From Allonocardiopsis opalescens (GTDB lineage: Bacteria; Actinomycetota; Actinomycetes; Streptosporangiales; Streptosporangiaceae): 64,000 bases of DNA. Shown here one piece after another: positions 7,777 to 16,346 of this stretch. The translations under genes were made by a program, and so were the position numbers. A model generated the notes under the pieces. The model was not told the origin of the DNA. It was given only the letters and a program-made list of their open reading frames with translations, and did no database searches. Each line of letters starts with the position of its first letter. Position 1 is the first letter of the stretch. The stretch is taken from assembly GCF_003002095.1 (NCBI RefSeq), contig NZ_PVZC01000002.1:372001-436000 (forward strand), in the 5' to 3' direction.

Positions 7777-7788
7777 CATGGTGGCGCT

Positions 7789-8400
7789 ATGGCTGCTCAG
7801 AAGAACCCGCTTGGGCCGGTAGGCGAACAGGTCCAGGCCAACGTCAAGCGCATCCGTGAGGCCCAGAACCTCACACTCGCCGAACTGTCTCGCCGACTGC
7901 GCGCTGTCGGCCGGGAGATCCCTACGCTCGGCCTGTCGCGCATTGAAGCGGGACAGCGCCGCGTTGACGCAGACGATCTTGTCGCGCTGGCGCTCGCGCT
8001 CGGCGTCTCCCCGGGCGCGCTGCTCTTGCCTGCACGTGAGCCGGACACCAGCGAGTGGCCGGGGCGACCGCCGGGCGGTCCCGAGGTGGCCTTGGCGGCT
8101 GAGGTCACCGCGCCTTGGGACAGGGCGTGGAGGTGGGTGCACGGTGAGACGCCATTGCCGGGGACACCCTCCGATCAGACGTGGGAGGCCCGTAGCCGCT
8201 GGCTGGAAGAGAACCGCCCCTACATGCGCCCCCTCACGCTCATGGAAGTGCAGCACTTCATCGAGATACGCGAGCGCGGTCCGTTTCGGGTCCAGCTCAC
8301 GCACGACGGCACGAGGTGGGTCGATGAGCCCGGCGCCAACCGGTGGGAGGTCACCAACCCTCGGTCCGCGCCGTCGGCGCCTGATCGGGGTGACGACTGA
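7789..8400 (+). CDS. XRE-family repressor of the element
   Basis: The 203-residue protein has an N-terminal Cro/C1 helix-turn-helix (about 12-80; NLTLAELSRRLR and LSRIEAGQRRVD) and a C-terminal region without recognised motifs. It is divergent from xis and immediately upstream of the integrase, whose ATG overlaps its stop (TGATG). This is the usual place for a master repressor that keeps the excision-replication-capsid operon silent while allowing integrase expression. There is no visible autocleavage domain, so release probably depends on another protein or a helper signal. Function in repression is inferred from family and position. Confidence 0.82.
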   Translation: MAAQKNPLGPVGEQVQANVKRIREAQNLTLAELSRRLRAVGREIPTLGLSRIEAGQRRVDADDLVALALALGVSPGALLLPAREPDTSEWPGRPPGGPEVALAAEVTAPWDRAWRWVHGETPLPGTPSDQTWEARSRWLEENRPYMRPLTLMEVQHFIEIRERGPFRVQLTHDGTRWVDEPGANRWEVTNPRSAPSAPDRGDD

Positions 8401-9590
8401 TGTCCCGCGTGTGGATCGAGGACCGCGCCGAGCACGCCGACTACCGCGAGCGCGTGGCGGCGGCGAAGAAGGCGAAGCGCACCCCGCCCGGCCGGTGGCG
8501 GGTCCGGTGGTACAACCCGGCCGGGAAGCTCAAGACGAAGACCGTCGGCACGGTGACGGAAGCCGACGCGGCGAAGCGCGACGTCGAGCGGCAGCTGGAC
8601 AGCGGGACCTACCGGGACCCGGCCGCGGGCAAGGTCAAGGTGCGTGACGTGGCGGACGCCTGGTTCACGGCCCAGGTGCAGCTCAAGGACGGGTCGAAGA
8701 ACGTGTACCGGGACGCGCTGGACGACTACGTGCTGCCGCAGTGGGGCGCCCGCGCGGTCGCGTCGGTCCGGTTCGAAGAGGTCGCGGCCTGGATCGCCAA
8801 GCTGGAATCCGAGCCGGGCAAGAAGAAGGCGTCGCTCGGCCCGGCCACGATCCGCATGATCCATCTCGTCTTCCTCATGGTGATGGAATGGGCGGTGAAG
8901 TCCGGCAAGATCGCTGTCAACCCGGCGCGGGACGTGCCGCTTCCCCGGCTGCCCATGGCCGACCACGTCTATCTGACGCACGTGGAAGTCGAGGTGCTGG
9001 CGACGGCCGCCGGAGAGTACCGGCCGCTGATCCTGTTCCTTGCCTACACCGGCTTGCGGTGGGGTGAGGCGTCGGCGCTCACCGTGGGCAGGCTCGACCT
9101 GGAGGCGCGCCGCGCGCACGTCGTCCAGCAGTACACCGACAACAAGGGCACGCTGAGCCTGGACACGCCGAAGACCCACGAGCGGCGGCAGGTCCCGATT
9201 CCCGCGTTCCTCGTTGACGAGCTGCGGCCGCTCGTTGAGGGGCGCGACGCCGATGCCCTGGTGTTCACCGCGCCGCGCGGCGGGCCGCTGTGGTTGCGGA
9301 CCTGGCGGCCGAGGTACTTCAACAAGGCGTTGGCGAAGGCCGGCCTCTCGGGCCGGAAGGTGACGCCGCACAAGCTTCGCCACACGGCGGCGTCGCTGGC
9401 GATCGCCGCCGGGGCGGATGTGCTCGTGATCCAGAAGATGCTGGGCCACGCCAAGCCGTCGATCACGCTCGACACCTACGGGCACCTGTTCCCCGACCGG
9501 TTGGATGAGGTGGCCGAAGCGGTCGACGCGCGCCGCGCGGGAGCGCTGAGCGGCGCCGCTGAGAAGCAGCGCACGGCGGAGGCTGCCTGA
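8400..9590 (+). CDS. int: Tyrosine recombinase integrase
   Basis: The 396-residue protein has an AP2-like arm-binding N-terminus, a SAM-like core-binding domain (about 75-175) and a C-terminal catalytic domain. The catalytic residues are visible: R220 in YTGLRWGE, K258, H324 and R327 in HKLRH, H350 in MLGHA and Y360 in DTYGHLF. It integrates the element into the 3' end of tRNA-Thr, which lies about 90 bp downstream. An exact 25-bp arm-type repeat starts one base after the stop codon. It is translationally coupled to the repressor. Confidence 0.95.
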   Translation: MSRVWIEDRAEHADYRERVAAAKKAKRTPPGRWRVRWYNPAGKLKTKTVGTVTEADAAKRDVERQLDSGTYRDPAAGKVKVRDVADAWFTAQVQLKDGSKNVYRDALDDYVLPQWGARAVASVRFEEVAAWIAKLESEPGKKKASLGPATIRMIHLVFLMVMEWAVKSGKIAVNPARDVPLPRLPMADHVYLTHVEVEVLATAAGEYRPLILFLAYTGLRWGEASALTVGRLDLEARRAHVVQQYTDNKGTLSLDTPKTHERRQVPIPAFLVDELRPLVEGRDADALVFTAPRGGPLWLRTWRPRYFNKALAKAGLSGRKVTPHKLRHTAASLAIAAGADVLVIQKMLGHAKPSITLDTYGHLFPDRLDEVAEAVDARRAGALSGAAEKQRTAEAA

Positions 9591-9591
9591 G

Positions 9592-9616
9592 CCATGTGTA
9601 CCGAATGTGTACCGCG
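9592..9616. repeat. Right arm-type repeat
   Basis: An exact copy of 248-272, placed directly after the integrase stop and 62 bp from the right att core. It also contains two ATGTGTACCG half-units with 11-bp spacing. Likely an integrase or Xis arm site. Confidence 0.6.
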
Positions 9617-9678
9617 CGGGCGCGGCCCGCCCGGCCCCGTCGATCCCCGGCTGTCTGACCTGGTGTTCAACGCGGACT

Positions 9679-9754
<76 letters not shown>

Positions 9755-9801
9755 GGGTCAGTTGAATGGTAGTGCTTCGGGGCGCGGGGGCGTAGCGGGA
9801 T

Positions 9802-10992
9802 TCAGCCGGTCCAGCGGTAGGAGCGGCGGCGGAGGGTGAGCAGCAGCAGGACGGTGAGGCCCGCGACGCCCAGGGCGATGATGGCGGTGAGGACCAGCCA
9901 GTCGACGCCGGTGTCGGCGGTCTCGTCGGGGGGCGGGGCGGCGGCAGACGGGGACGGGAGCGCGGCGTCCAGTTCGGCGGCCGCGGCCAGGGCGGCCGCC
10001 GCGTCGAGGACGGGGGCGGCCGTGCCGGTGGCGCCCTCGGCGGTGGAGTCCGTGCTGGAGCCGGTCGGCTCGGCGGACTCCTCGGTGCTCGGGGCGGGTG
10101 GACCGCCCAGGGCCTGGACGACCTGGGCGGGGCTGAGCCGGGGGTGGGCGGCGCGGACGAGTGCGGCGACGCCCGCGGTGACGGAGGCCGCGGCGGCGGC
10201 GCCGCTGGTGTCGGCGTAGCCGCCGCCGGGGGCGGTGCTGGTGAGGGCGGTGCCCGGTGCCCACAGTTCCGTGCCGGAGCCGGCCAGCGGGTCGGGGGCG
10301 AGGCTCTGGTCGACCGGGCCGACGGCGAGGACGGCGTCGTGGGCGCCGGGAAAGGCCGCTCCGTCGGCGGTGTCGCCCGCGGCGGCGACGAGGACGGCGC
10401 CCTGGTCGGCGGCGAACTCGATGGCCTGGCGCTCCGCCTCGCTGAGCCTGGAGGCGGGGGCGGCGCCGCTGTAGGAGAGGCTGATCACCTGCGCGCCGCC
10501 GGTGGCCGCCTGCCGGATGGCGCGGGCCAGCGCCGCCTCGCGCTCGGCGCCGTCGCCGCCCTCGGGCACCGGGACCGCCAGCAGCGAGGCGTCCGGGGCG
10601 ACACCGGTGAGCCCGGCCGCGTGCTCGGCGCCGTGGCCGTGCGCGGCGATGAGCCCGGCCATGGCGGTGCCGTGGGCGAGGTCGGCGCCGCCGGTGTCGG
10701 CGCCGGAGCCGATGGCGAGGTTGTCGACCAGGTCGGGGTGGGCGGGATCGACCGGGGTATCGACGACGGCGACCGTGATGCCGCCGCCCCGGGTGGTCTC
10801 CCACACCTCGGGGACGCCGATGGCCGGCAGCGCCCACAGTTCCTGCTGGAGTTCGCCGGACGCGGGGTCGGCGGTGGTGTCGGCCGCGGCGGGCGGCGCC
10901 GGGAGCAGCGTCAGCGCGCACAGCAGCGCGCAGGCGCGGACCAGTGCTCCGGCGGGGCGGGCGGCGGGACGGGTGCGGGGGCGAAGGCGCAT
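9802..10992 (-). CDS. Mycosin-like S8 serine protease, membrane anchored
   Basis: The 396-residue protein has a signal peptide (about 1-37), an S8 subtilase domain, a Ser/Ala/Pro-rich linker and a C-terminal membrane helix (about 365-385) with a basic tail, the layout of mycosins of type VII secretion. Catalytic residues are D78 (VAVVDTPVDP), H107 (LAHGTAMAG) and S263 (DTSGAAAA). The oxyanion-hole Asn expected in the AAGN motif appears as Asp207 (AAAGDTAD), which may lower activity. No ESX genes (EccC, EsxA) are nearby. I chose ATG 10992 because it directly precedes the signal peptide; the longer frame has no support. Confidence 0.82.
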   Translation of the reverse strand: MRLRPRTRPAARPAGALVRACALLCALTLLPAPPAAADTTADPASGELQQELWALPAIGVPEVWETTRGGGITVAVVDTPVDPAHPDLVDNLAIGSGADTGGADLAHGTAMAGLIAAHGHGAEHAAGLTGVAPDASLLAVPVPEGGDGAEREAALARAIRQAATGGAQVISLSYSGAAPASRLSEAERQAIEFAADQGAVLVAAAGDTADGAAFPGAHDAVLAVGPVDQSLAPDPLAGSGTELWAPGTALTSTAPGGGYADTSGAAAAASVTAGVAALVRAAHPRLSPAQVVQALGGPPAPSTEESAEPTGSSTDSTAEGATGTAAPVLDAAAALAAAAELDAALPSPSAAAPPPDETADTGVDWLVLTAIIALGVAGLTVLLLLTLRRRSYRWTG

Positions 10993-11741
10993 GAGGGATG
11001 TGGGGCCGATAAAGGTGAGGGCGGCAGGAGAGGTGGAGGAGGGTGTGCCGCCCTCACCTGGATCGTGAGGGCGCGCGTACGGGCAGGACCGCGGCGGACC
11101 GTGGGGACCCACCGTGCGCCCAATTGTGCCACGTACACGCGTTCCTCGATCGGGACCGGCGCACCGTGGGTGCCGGGGACTCCGGCCGGCCTCCATGGGG
11201 GAAGTAGGGGGCCGGTCGCCCGCCACCGGGCGCGTACCTGCCCGAAGCCATTCCAGGATGCAGTGCGGTCCGGCAGTCGAGCCAGGAAGTTGTCCCGGCA
11301 GTTTCTGCCCTTTCCAGCTCGCGACCGACCCGATTGGTCACACTGCTGGTCACACTGCGCGTCCGACCGGTCACGCGACGCCTGGACGCGGGCGAGGGTG
11401 GACCGGCGTGCGCTCCGAACGGTCCCGCCGACTCCGTCCGTCCAGGTCGCTTGGGTCGCCATCCAGATGCCAGTCGCATCTGTTTTTACCACGGAGTCCC
11501 ATTCACCGGCCCCGAAAGGATCACACTGTCGCGAATTCGCCTGTCCGACCACACCGGCCAGCCATTTCGGACGGCACCTGCGCGGCCGGATGGTACCGAT
11601 GCGGATTCGCACCGCCCGCGGCACCGATTCGGCCGATCCGATCGCACAATGCCGTCCAATCGACCGATCGACATCGGATCGGTCGCCCCTCGCGCTTTTC
11701 GGCGTCCGGGGCGAGCGCCGCCGCCAGGCGGTCCGGCCGCG
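10993..11741. other. Long intergenic region, no clear gene
   Basis: About 750 bp separate the mycosin start from the stop of the CDF transporter gene (both minus strand). Several open frames cross it, but their translations are basic, low-complexity and unlike neighbouring genes. It contains a perfect tandem repeat of TGGTCACACTGC (11335-11346 and 11347-11358) and an AT-richer part at about 11470-11560. It could hold a promoter for the protease or a small RNA; nothing specific is visible. Confidence 0.5.
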
Positions 11742-12530
11742 TCACCGCCGCGCCGTACCTCCGCCATCGGCCCCGGCCCCGGCACAGCATGCGCAGGCGT
11801 CCGCGGCGGGCGCGGCGGCGTCGGCGGTCGGTGCGGGCCGGGCCGCGTCCGTGGCGCAGCAGGAGTCGGCGGCCGGACGGGCGGTGAGCGCGATGCCCGC
11901 GGGGGCGCAGCAGGGGTCGCCGCGCCAGGCCGTGACGCCCTCCCTGAGGGCGAGGGCGGCGATGAGGAGGGCGGCGGCCGGGTCGGCCCAGGCCCAGCCG
12001 AGCAGGGCGTTGGCAGCCAGGCCGACCAGGAGCGCGGCCGACAGGTAGGTGCAGATCAGCGTCTGCTTGGAGTCGGCGACGGCGGACGCGGAGCCGAGTT
12101 CGCGGCCGGCCCGGCGCTGGGCCAGCGACAGGAAGGGCATCACGGCCAGGGAGAGGGCGGCCAGCGCGATGCCGGGTACCGAGGGCTCCGCCTCGGCCGC
12201 ACCCGCCAGGGCGCGCACCGCCTCGAAGCCGACGTAGGCCGCCAGCGCGAAGAAGGAGATCGCGATCACCCGTAGCGCGGTGCGCTCGCGCGCCCGGCGG
12301 GCCGGCTCGGTGCGGGCGGAGAACTGCCAGGCGACCGCGGCGGCGGAGGAGACCTCGATGACGGAGTCCAGGCCGAAGCCGATCAGCGCCGCCGAGGAGG
12401 CGAGCGTCCCCGCGGTGAGCGCGACGGCGGCCTCGACGGCGTTGTAGGCGATGGTCGCGGCCACCAGCAGCCGGACCCGGCGGGTCAGCACCGCGCGGCG
12501 CGCGTCGGGGAGCACGGCGGCCGCGGACAT
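11742..12530 (-). CDS. CDF-family heavy-metal efflux transporter
   Basis: The 262-residue membrane protein has about six predicted helices and cation diffusion facilitator features: an Asp-containing helix (GFGLDSVIEVSSA) and the later ADSKQTLICTYLS segment, which together form the metal site in this family. The C-terminal tail is unusually Cys-rich (two CC pairs plus CACC), suggesting binding of soft metals. Its ATG overlaps the stop of the CmtR-like regulator (TGATG), so the pair forms an operon. Given the regulator, cadmium or lead export is the likely role; substrate is inferred from context. Confidence 0.85.
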   Translation of the reverse strand: MSAAAVLPDARRAVLTRRVRLLVAATIAYNAVEAAVALTAGTLASSAALIGFGLDSVIEVSSAAAVAWQFSARTEPARRARERTALRVIAISFFALAAYVGFEAVRALAGAAEAEPSVPGIALAALSLAVMPFLSLAQRRAGRELGSASAVADSKQTLICTYLSAALLVGLAANALLGWAWADPAAALLIAALALREGVTAWRGDPCCAPAGIALTARPAADSCCATDAARPAPTADAAAPAADACACCAGAGADGGGTARR

Positions 12531-12865
12531 CAGCAGCAGCCTTTGTCGGCGGCGTCCGGGCAGCTCGCCTCGGTGCGCACCGCGAGCACGGCCGAGCGCA
12601 GGTCGTCAAGGGCATGGCCGAGCCGGGCGTCGGCCAGCTCGTAGCGGACCCGGCGGCCGACGGGGACCGCGACCACCAGCCCGCAGTCGCGCAGGCAGGC
12701 GAGGTGGTTGGACAGCCGGGTGCGGCTCACGCCGAGGGCGGCGGCCAGGTCGGCGGGGTGGGCGGGCGCCTCGCGCAGCAGCAGCAGGACGCGGCAGCGC
12801 AGCGGGTCGGCCAGGGCTCGCCCGAACCGGGCGAGGGCGTCGATGTCGGTCGCGATCGTCAGCAC
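12530..12865 (-). CDS. cmtR: CmtR-like Cd(II)/Pb(II)-sensing ArsR-family repressor
   Basis: The 111-residue winged-helix protein aligns with Mycobacterium tuberculosis CmtR, which senses Cd and Pb through Cys57, Cys61 and Cys102. Counting from the GTG at 12865, this protein has Cys at exactly 57 and 61 (HLACLRDCGLVV) and at 102 (EASC), supporting that start over the longer frame beginning at 12913. A final CC pair may add to metal binding. It should repress itself and the downstream efflux gene until metal binds. The upstream palindrome at 12888-12913 is a good operator candidate and overlaps the longer start, another reason to reject it. No good ribosome binding site precedes the GTG, so the message may be leaderless or nearly so. 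Confidence 0.88.
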   Translation of the reverse strand: MLTIATDIDALARFGRALADPLRCRVLLLLREAPAHPADLAAALGVSRTRLSNHLACLRDCGLVVAVPVGRRVRYELADARLGHALDDLRSAVLAVRTEASCPDAADKGCC

Positions 12866-12887
12866 GGGAATGACGGTACATGAATCG

Positions 12888-12913
12888 ATGGATCCAGGAA
12901 ACCCTGGATCCAT
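12888..12913. promoter_or_regulatory. Palindromic operator upstream of cmtR
   Basis: ATGGATCCAGG (12888-12898) and its exact reverse complement (12903-12913) flank AAAC, and GAATC/GATTC extend the arms imperfectly. It lies 22 bp upstream of the proposed cmtR start, where a repressor would block the promoter. Binding by CmtR is inferred. Confidence 0.7.
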
Positions 12914-13021
12914 GATTCCCTGATGCCTCCGTCCGTCAGCGCATCCGCGTCATGACGCGCCCACCGCGCACCACCGCCCGCCGGACGCCGCACCCGCCCT
13001 CACCCGTGGTGGAATGGGCGG

Positions 13022-13483
13022 ATGGCGAGGCGCAGTGCCGGTCTGCTGCTGTTCCGGCGGCGCCCCGGCGGTATCGAGGTGCTGCTGGGGCATATGGGCG
13101 GGCCGATGTGGGCGCGCAGGGACGCGCGGGCGTGGTCGGTGCCCAAGGGCGAGTACGGCCCGGACGAGGAGCCGCTGGCGGCGGCGCGGCGGGAGTTCAC
13201 CGAGGAGCTGGGGCTGCCGGTGCCCGAAGGGGAACCACTGGACCTCGGTTCGGTGCGCCAGGCCGGGGGCAAGGTGGTCGCGGTCTGGGCGCTGGAGGCC
13301 GAACTCGACCCGGAGCGGATCGTGCCGGGCACCTTCACGATGGAATGGCCGCGCGGCTCCGGGCGGCTGCGGGAGTTCCCCGAACTCGACCGCGTCGCCT
13401 GGCTCCCGCTGCCCGACGCCCGCGGGCGGATCATCGCCGCCCAGGAGGCGTTCCTGGACGCCCTGGCGCGCACCGCCGGCTGA
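13022..13483 (+). CDS. NUDIX hydrolase
   Basis: The 153-residue protein carries a complete NUDIX box (G-x5-E-x7-REF-TEELGL, about residues 43-65; starts GEYGPDEEP). The family hydrolyses nucleoside diphosphates linked to another group. The segment WSVPKGEYGPDEEPLAAARR resembles a bacterial subgroup acting on diadenosine polyphosphates or oxidised nucleotides, but the substrate cannot be told from sequence. The gene stands alone between the divergent cmtR unit and a Crp/Fnr regulator. Start ATG 13022 follows a GGTGG-type weak ribosome binding site. Confidence 0.88.
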   Translation: MARRSAGLLLFRRRPGGIEVLLGHMGGPMWARRDARAWSVPKGEYGPDEEPLAAARREFTEELGLPVPEGEPLDLGSVRQAGGKVVAVWALEAELDPERIVPGTFTMEWPRGSGRLREFPELDRVAWLPLPDARGRIIAAQEAFLDALARTAG

Positions 13484-13724
13484 GCGGCGCTCCGCACCAG
13501 GCCCGCCCGAGCGTCCCGGCGCCCGCTCTGCCCCTTTCCACACGATCGCTCCCATTTGCGCATTAATCGATACCGCGCCCAATTGTCGCCCGAAAACGGC
13601 CGCATCGCGCAAATATCAATAACAAATGGGGCGTCGACCGGGAACGGTCACGCCGCTTCCGTACGCGGATATGTCGCCCATGGCACTATTAAATCTTGAC
13701 AAGTCCCCGAAATGATCATGGGCG

Positions 13725-14450
13725 GTGATCATGGAACGTCAGATATTCGGCAGCGGTCAGGTCTCCTGGCCTCCGGCGACCACTCTGGCCAGGCTCACCG
13801 AGGCCGAACGCGACGACCTCCTCGCCCGGGGCCGGCCGCGCCTCTACGCGGCGGGGCAGACCCTCATCAGGCAGGGCGAGTCCACCACCCAGGTGATCGT
13901 GCTCCTCGACGGCTATGTGAAGATCACCGGCGCCGGCGACGAAGGACGGGTGACCTTCCTGGCGATCCGGGTCGGCGGCGACCTCGTCGGCGAACTCGCC
14001 GCCCTGGACGGCGACCCCCGGCTGGCCACCGTCACGGCCGGCGGCGCCGTGCTCGGACGCGTCATCACCCGCGACGACTTCCGCCGCTTCCTCACCGCGA
14101 ACCCGGGCGCCGGCGAGACGATCATCTCGTCGATCTCGGCGAAGCTGCGCGGCGCCACCCACAAGCTGGTCGACTTCAACGGCCGCCCGGTGCGGGTCCG
14201 GGTGGCCCGGGTGCTGGTCGAGCTCGCCAGGGCCTACGGCAAGGCCACCCCCCAGGGCGTCGAGCTCAGCGTCTCCCTCACCCAGCCCGAGCTGGCCGGC
14301 CTGGTCAGCGCGTCCGAGCCCGCCGTGCACAAGGCCCTCACCGAGCTGCGCCGCGACGACGTCATCGCCACCGGCTACCGGGGCTGGGTGGTCAAGGACG
14401 CCGACGCACTGCGCTCCCTCGGCGGCCTCGGCACCTGCCCGGACGCCTGA
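13725..14450 (+). CDS. Crp/Fnr-family transcription regulator
   Basis: The 241-residue protein has an N-terminal cyclic-nucleotide-binding-like beta barrel (about 20-135; LVGELAALDGDPRLATVTA matches the phosphate-binding region) and a C-terminal winged helix (about 160-235; LTQPELAGLVSASEPAVHKA is the recognition part). Ligand specificity is unclear. The preceding 240 bp are unusually AT-rich for this chromosome and contain TTGACA-like bases near 13696, so a regulated promoter is likely. Start may be GTG 13725 or ATG 13731; neither has a strong ribosome binding site. Confidence 0.87.
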   Translation: MIMERQIFGSGQVSWPPATTLARLTEAERDDLLARGRPRLYAAGQTLIRQGESTTQVIVLLDGYVKITGAGDEGRVTFLAIRVGGDLVGELAALDGDPRLATVTAGGAVLGRVITRDDFRRFLTANPGAGETIISSISAKLRGATHKLVDFNGRPVRVRVARVLVELARAYGKATPQGVELSVSLTQPELAGLVSASEPAVHKALTELRRDDVIATGYRGWVVKDADALRSLGGLGTCPDA

Positions 14451-14474
14451 GGGCCGCCGCGCCGACGGCCCGGA

Positions 14475-15284
14475 TCAGCGGTAGGCGGCGCGCAGCTCCG
14501 CCGCGAACTCGTAGTCGCGCCGCCAGTCGGGGCCGCTCACGCCGAGGATCACCCGCTCGACCCCGGCCGCCTCGTAGCCGGCCAGCCGCTCGGCGGCCCG
14601 CCGCGGATCGGCGTCCAGCCCGGGCGCGACGACCGTCGCCCTGACCGGCGGGCGGCCGTGCTCGGCGGCGAGCCGGCCGATCTCGGCCAGCCCCTCGGCG
14701 ACCTTCTCGGGCGGTGAGGCGATGGTGGCCCAGCCGTCGCCGTACCTGGCCGCCCGGCGCAGCGCCGGGCGCGCGTCGCCGGCCACCACCACGGGCGGCA
14801 TCGCCGCGCCCGGAGCGATCGCCAGCTCCGTGCCGTCGTTCAGGACGGTCGGCTTCCCGGTGACGAGGTCGGGAAGCAGCGCTAGCGCCGCGTCGGTGCG
14901 CCGCCCCCGCTCGGCGTAGGGCAGCCCCGCCGCGCGCCAGGCGACGTCGCCGTGCGCGGGGTTGCCGGTGCCGACGCCCAGGACCACCCGGCCGCCCGAC
15001 ACGTACTGCAGCGAGCCGACCTGCTTGGCGGCCCAGGCGACCGGCCGCAGGGACAGCAGCATCACGTTGAAGCCGACGGTGACGCGGGTGGTGACCGCGG
15101 CCGCGGTGGCCAGCACGACGGTGCTGTCCAGCATCGGGCCGCTGGCCGCCAGGTGGTCGGTGGACCAGACCGAGTCGAGCCCGGCCTCCTCGGCGAACCG
15201 GGCGCTCTCCCGGACGTCGCCGAGGATCGGCCGGGCGGGATCGGGGGTGGACGTCGGCAGGATGACGCCGATCTCGATGGGCAT
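14475..15284 (-). CDS. LLM-class flavin/F420-dependent oxidoreductase
   Basis: The 269-residue protein starts MPIEIGVILPTSTPDP and shows luciferase-like TIM-barrel features, including FAEEAGLDSVWSTDHL and GRVVLGVGTGNPAHGD. In actinobacteria most members of this size use coenzyme F420. The substrate is unknown. The start at ATG 15284 is chosen because the conserved first strand begins there; the longer open frame is low complexity. It converges with the Crp/Fnr gene and is divergent from the amyloid/STAND operon. Confidence 0.85.
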   Translation of the reverse strand: MPIEIGVILPTSTPDPARPILGDVRESARFAEEAGLDSVWSTDHLAASGPMLDSTVVLATAAAVTTRVTVGFNVMLLSLRPVAWAAKQVGSLQYVSGGRVVLGVGTGNPAHGDVAWRAAGLPYAERGRRTDAALALLPDLVTGKPTVLNDGTELAIAPGAAMPPVVVAGDARPALRRAARYGDGWATIASPPEKVAEGLAEIGRLAAEHGRPPVRATVVAPGLDADPRRAAERLAGYEAAGVERVILGVSGPDWRRDYEFAAELRAAYR

Positions 15285-15524
15285 GCCGTGGTCAACCCGG
15301 CCCGCCGAGGCGCTATTCCGCCCGCCACCAGGGCCTTCCGGGCGGCCGCGGCACGGGCGGCCAGGCCGGTCACGGCGGCCCGAAGGGCGCGATGCGGCCG
15401 GATCCGGAAGATCCCGTAAACGGATGAGGTGCCCCTCCCCGGCGCGCGGCACGGTGACGGCAGCCGGCGGCCGCGTCCGCCGCCGGTTCCGCGCTCACCA
15501 CCGACCGCCCCAGGAGGGTCGCCC

Positions 15525-16346
15525 ATGGAATCCACCGGACCGCTGAACCCGGGAATCCGCCGGCTGTGCTTCAGCGCCGACCTCAAGTCCTACGGCTCCC
15601 GCGACGACGTCGGCCAGTACGAGGCGCAGCGCGCGCTGCCCAAGGTGCTGGAGACCTCGTGCCGCCGGGCCGGCCTGGAGCGCGCGCACTGGACCAGGCA
15701 GCCGCAGGGCGACGGCGAGCTGGCCCTGCTGCCGCCCGGCATCGACGAGGCCCGCACCATCAGCGGCCTGGTCCGCGAGCTGCGTGTCGCCCTGTTCCAC
15801 TACAACCGCGACCGCGCCGAGCACGCCCGGCTGCGCGTCCGGCTGGCCGCGCACGAGGGCATCGTGCACCTCGCCGACAACGGCTTCGCGGGCGACGCCG
15901 TCGTCACGGTCAGCCGGCTGTGCGAGTCCGAGCCCGCCAAGGACGCGCTGGAGCGCCACCCGGGCTCCGACCTGGTGCTCATCGTCTCCGACCGCATCTT
16001 CACCGACGTCATCCGGCACAACCACGACGACCTGCTGGCCGAGGACTTCCGCGAGGTGCCGGTCAGCGTCCCGGCCAAGAACTTCGCCGCCACCGCCTGG
16101 CTGCACGTGCCGGGCCGCCCGGCGTCCGAGCCCGCCGGGGGAGAGCGGCCTGCCGCCGCGCCCGGCCCGGACGGCACCGCCAACACCGTGTCGGGCAGCG
16201 TCGGCGGCGACGCCGTGCTCGGGCGCGATGTCGACGGCAGCAGGCACGTCAGCGGCGACTACTACGAGCGCATCGAGATGCCCAACGCCCACAACACCAC
16301 CTTCGGCGGCCGCCACAAGCACTACGGGAAGCCGTCGGACCGATGA
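15525..16346 (+). CDS. Nucleotide-cyclase-like protein with C-terminal amyloid-like motif
   Basis: The 273-residue protein has a class III nucleotide-cyclase-type domain (about 10-205): CFSADLKSYG supplies one acidic metal ligand (D19), QGDGELALL the second (D63), and RVRLAAHEGIVHL with a later Gly/Val stretch fits the family. Whether it is an active cyclase is unknown. The tail (about 220-273) is Gly/Asn-rich and holds NTVSGSVGGDAVLGRDVDG, resembling the RHIM-like amyloid signalling motifs (BASS type) by which bacterial NLRs recruit effectors. It has a strong AGGAGGG ribosome binding site and its stop overlaps the next start (ATGA). It is probably the effector of the operon; that role is inferred. 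Confidence 0.68.
   Translation: MESTGPLNPGIRRLCFSADLKSYGSRDDVGQYEAQRALPKVLETSCRRAGLERAHWTRQPQGDGELALLPPGIDEARTISGLVRELRVALFHYNRDRAEHARLRVRLAAHEGIVHLADNGFAGDAVVTVSRLCESEPAKDALERHPGSDLVLIVSDRIFTDVIRHNHDDLLAEDFREVPVSVPAKNFAATAWLHVPGRPASEPAGGERPAAAPGPDGTANTVSGSVGGDAVLGRDVDGSRHVSGDYYERIEMPNAHNTTFGGRHKHYGKPSDR

Noticed and set aside
10911-11624. A 237-residue minus-strand frame in the region upstream of the mycosin.
   Set aside because: Composition is basic and irregular, there is no ribosome binding site and it overlaps the signal peptide region of the protease.
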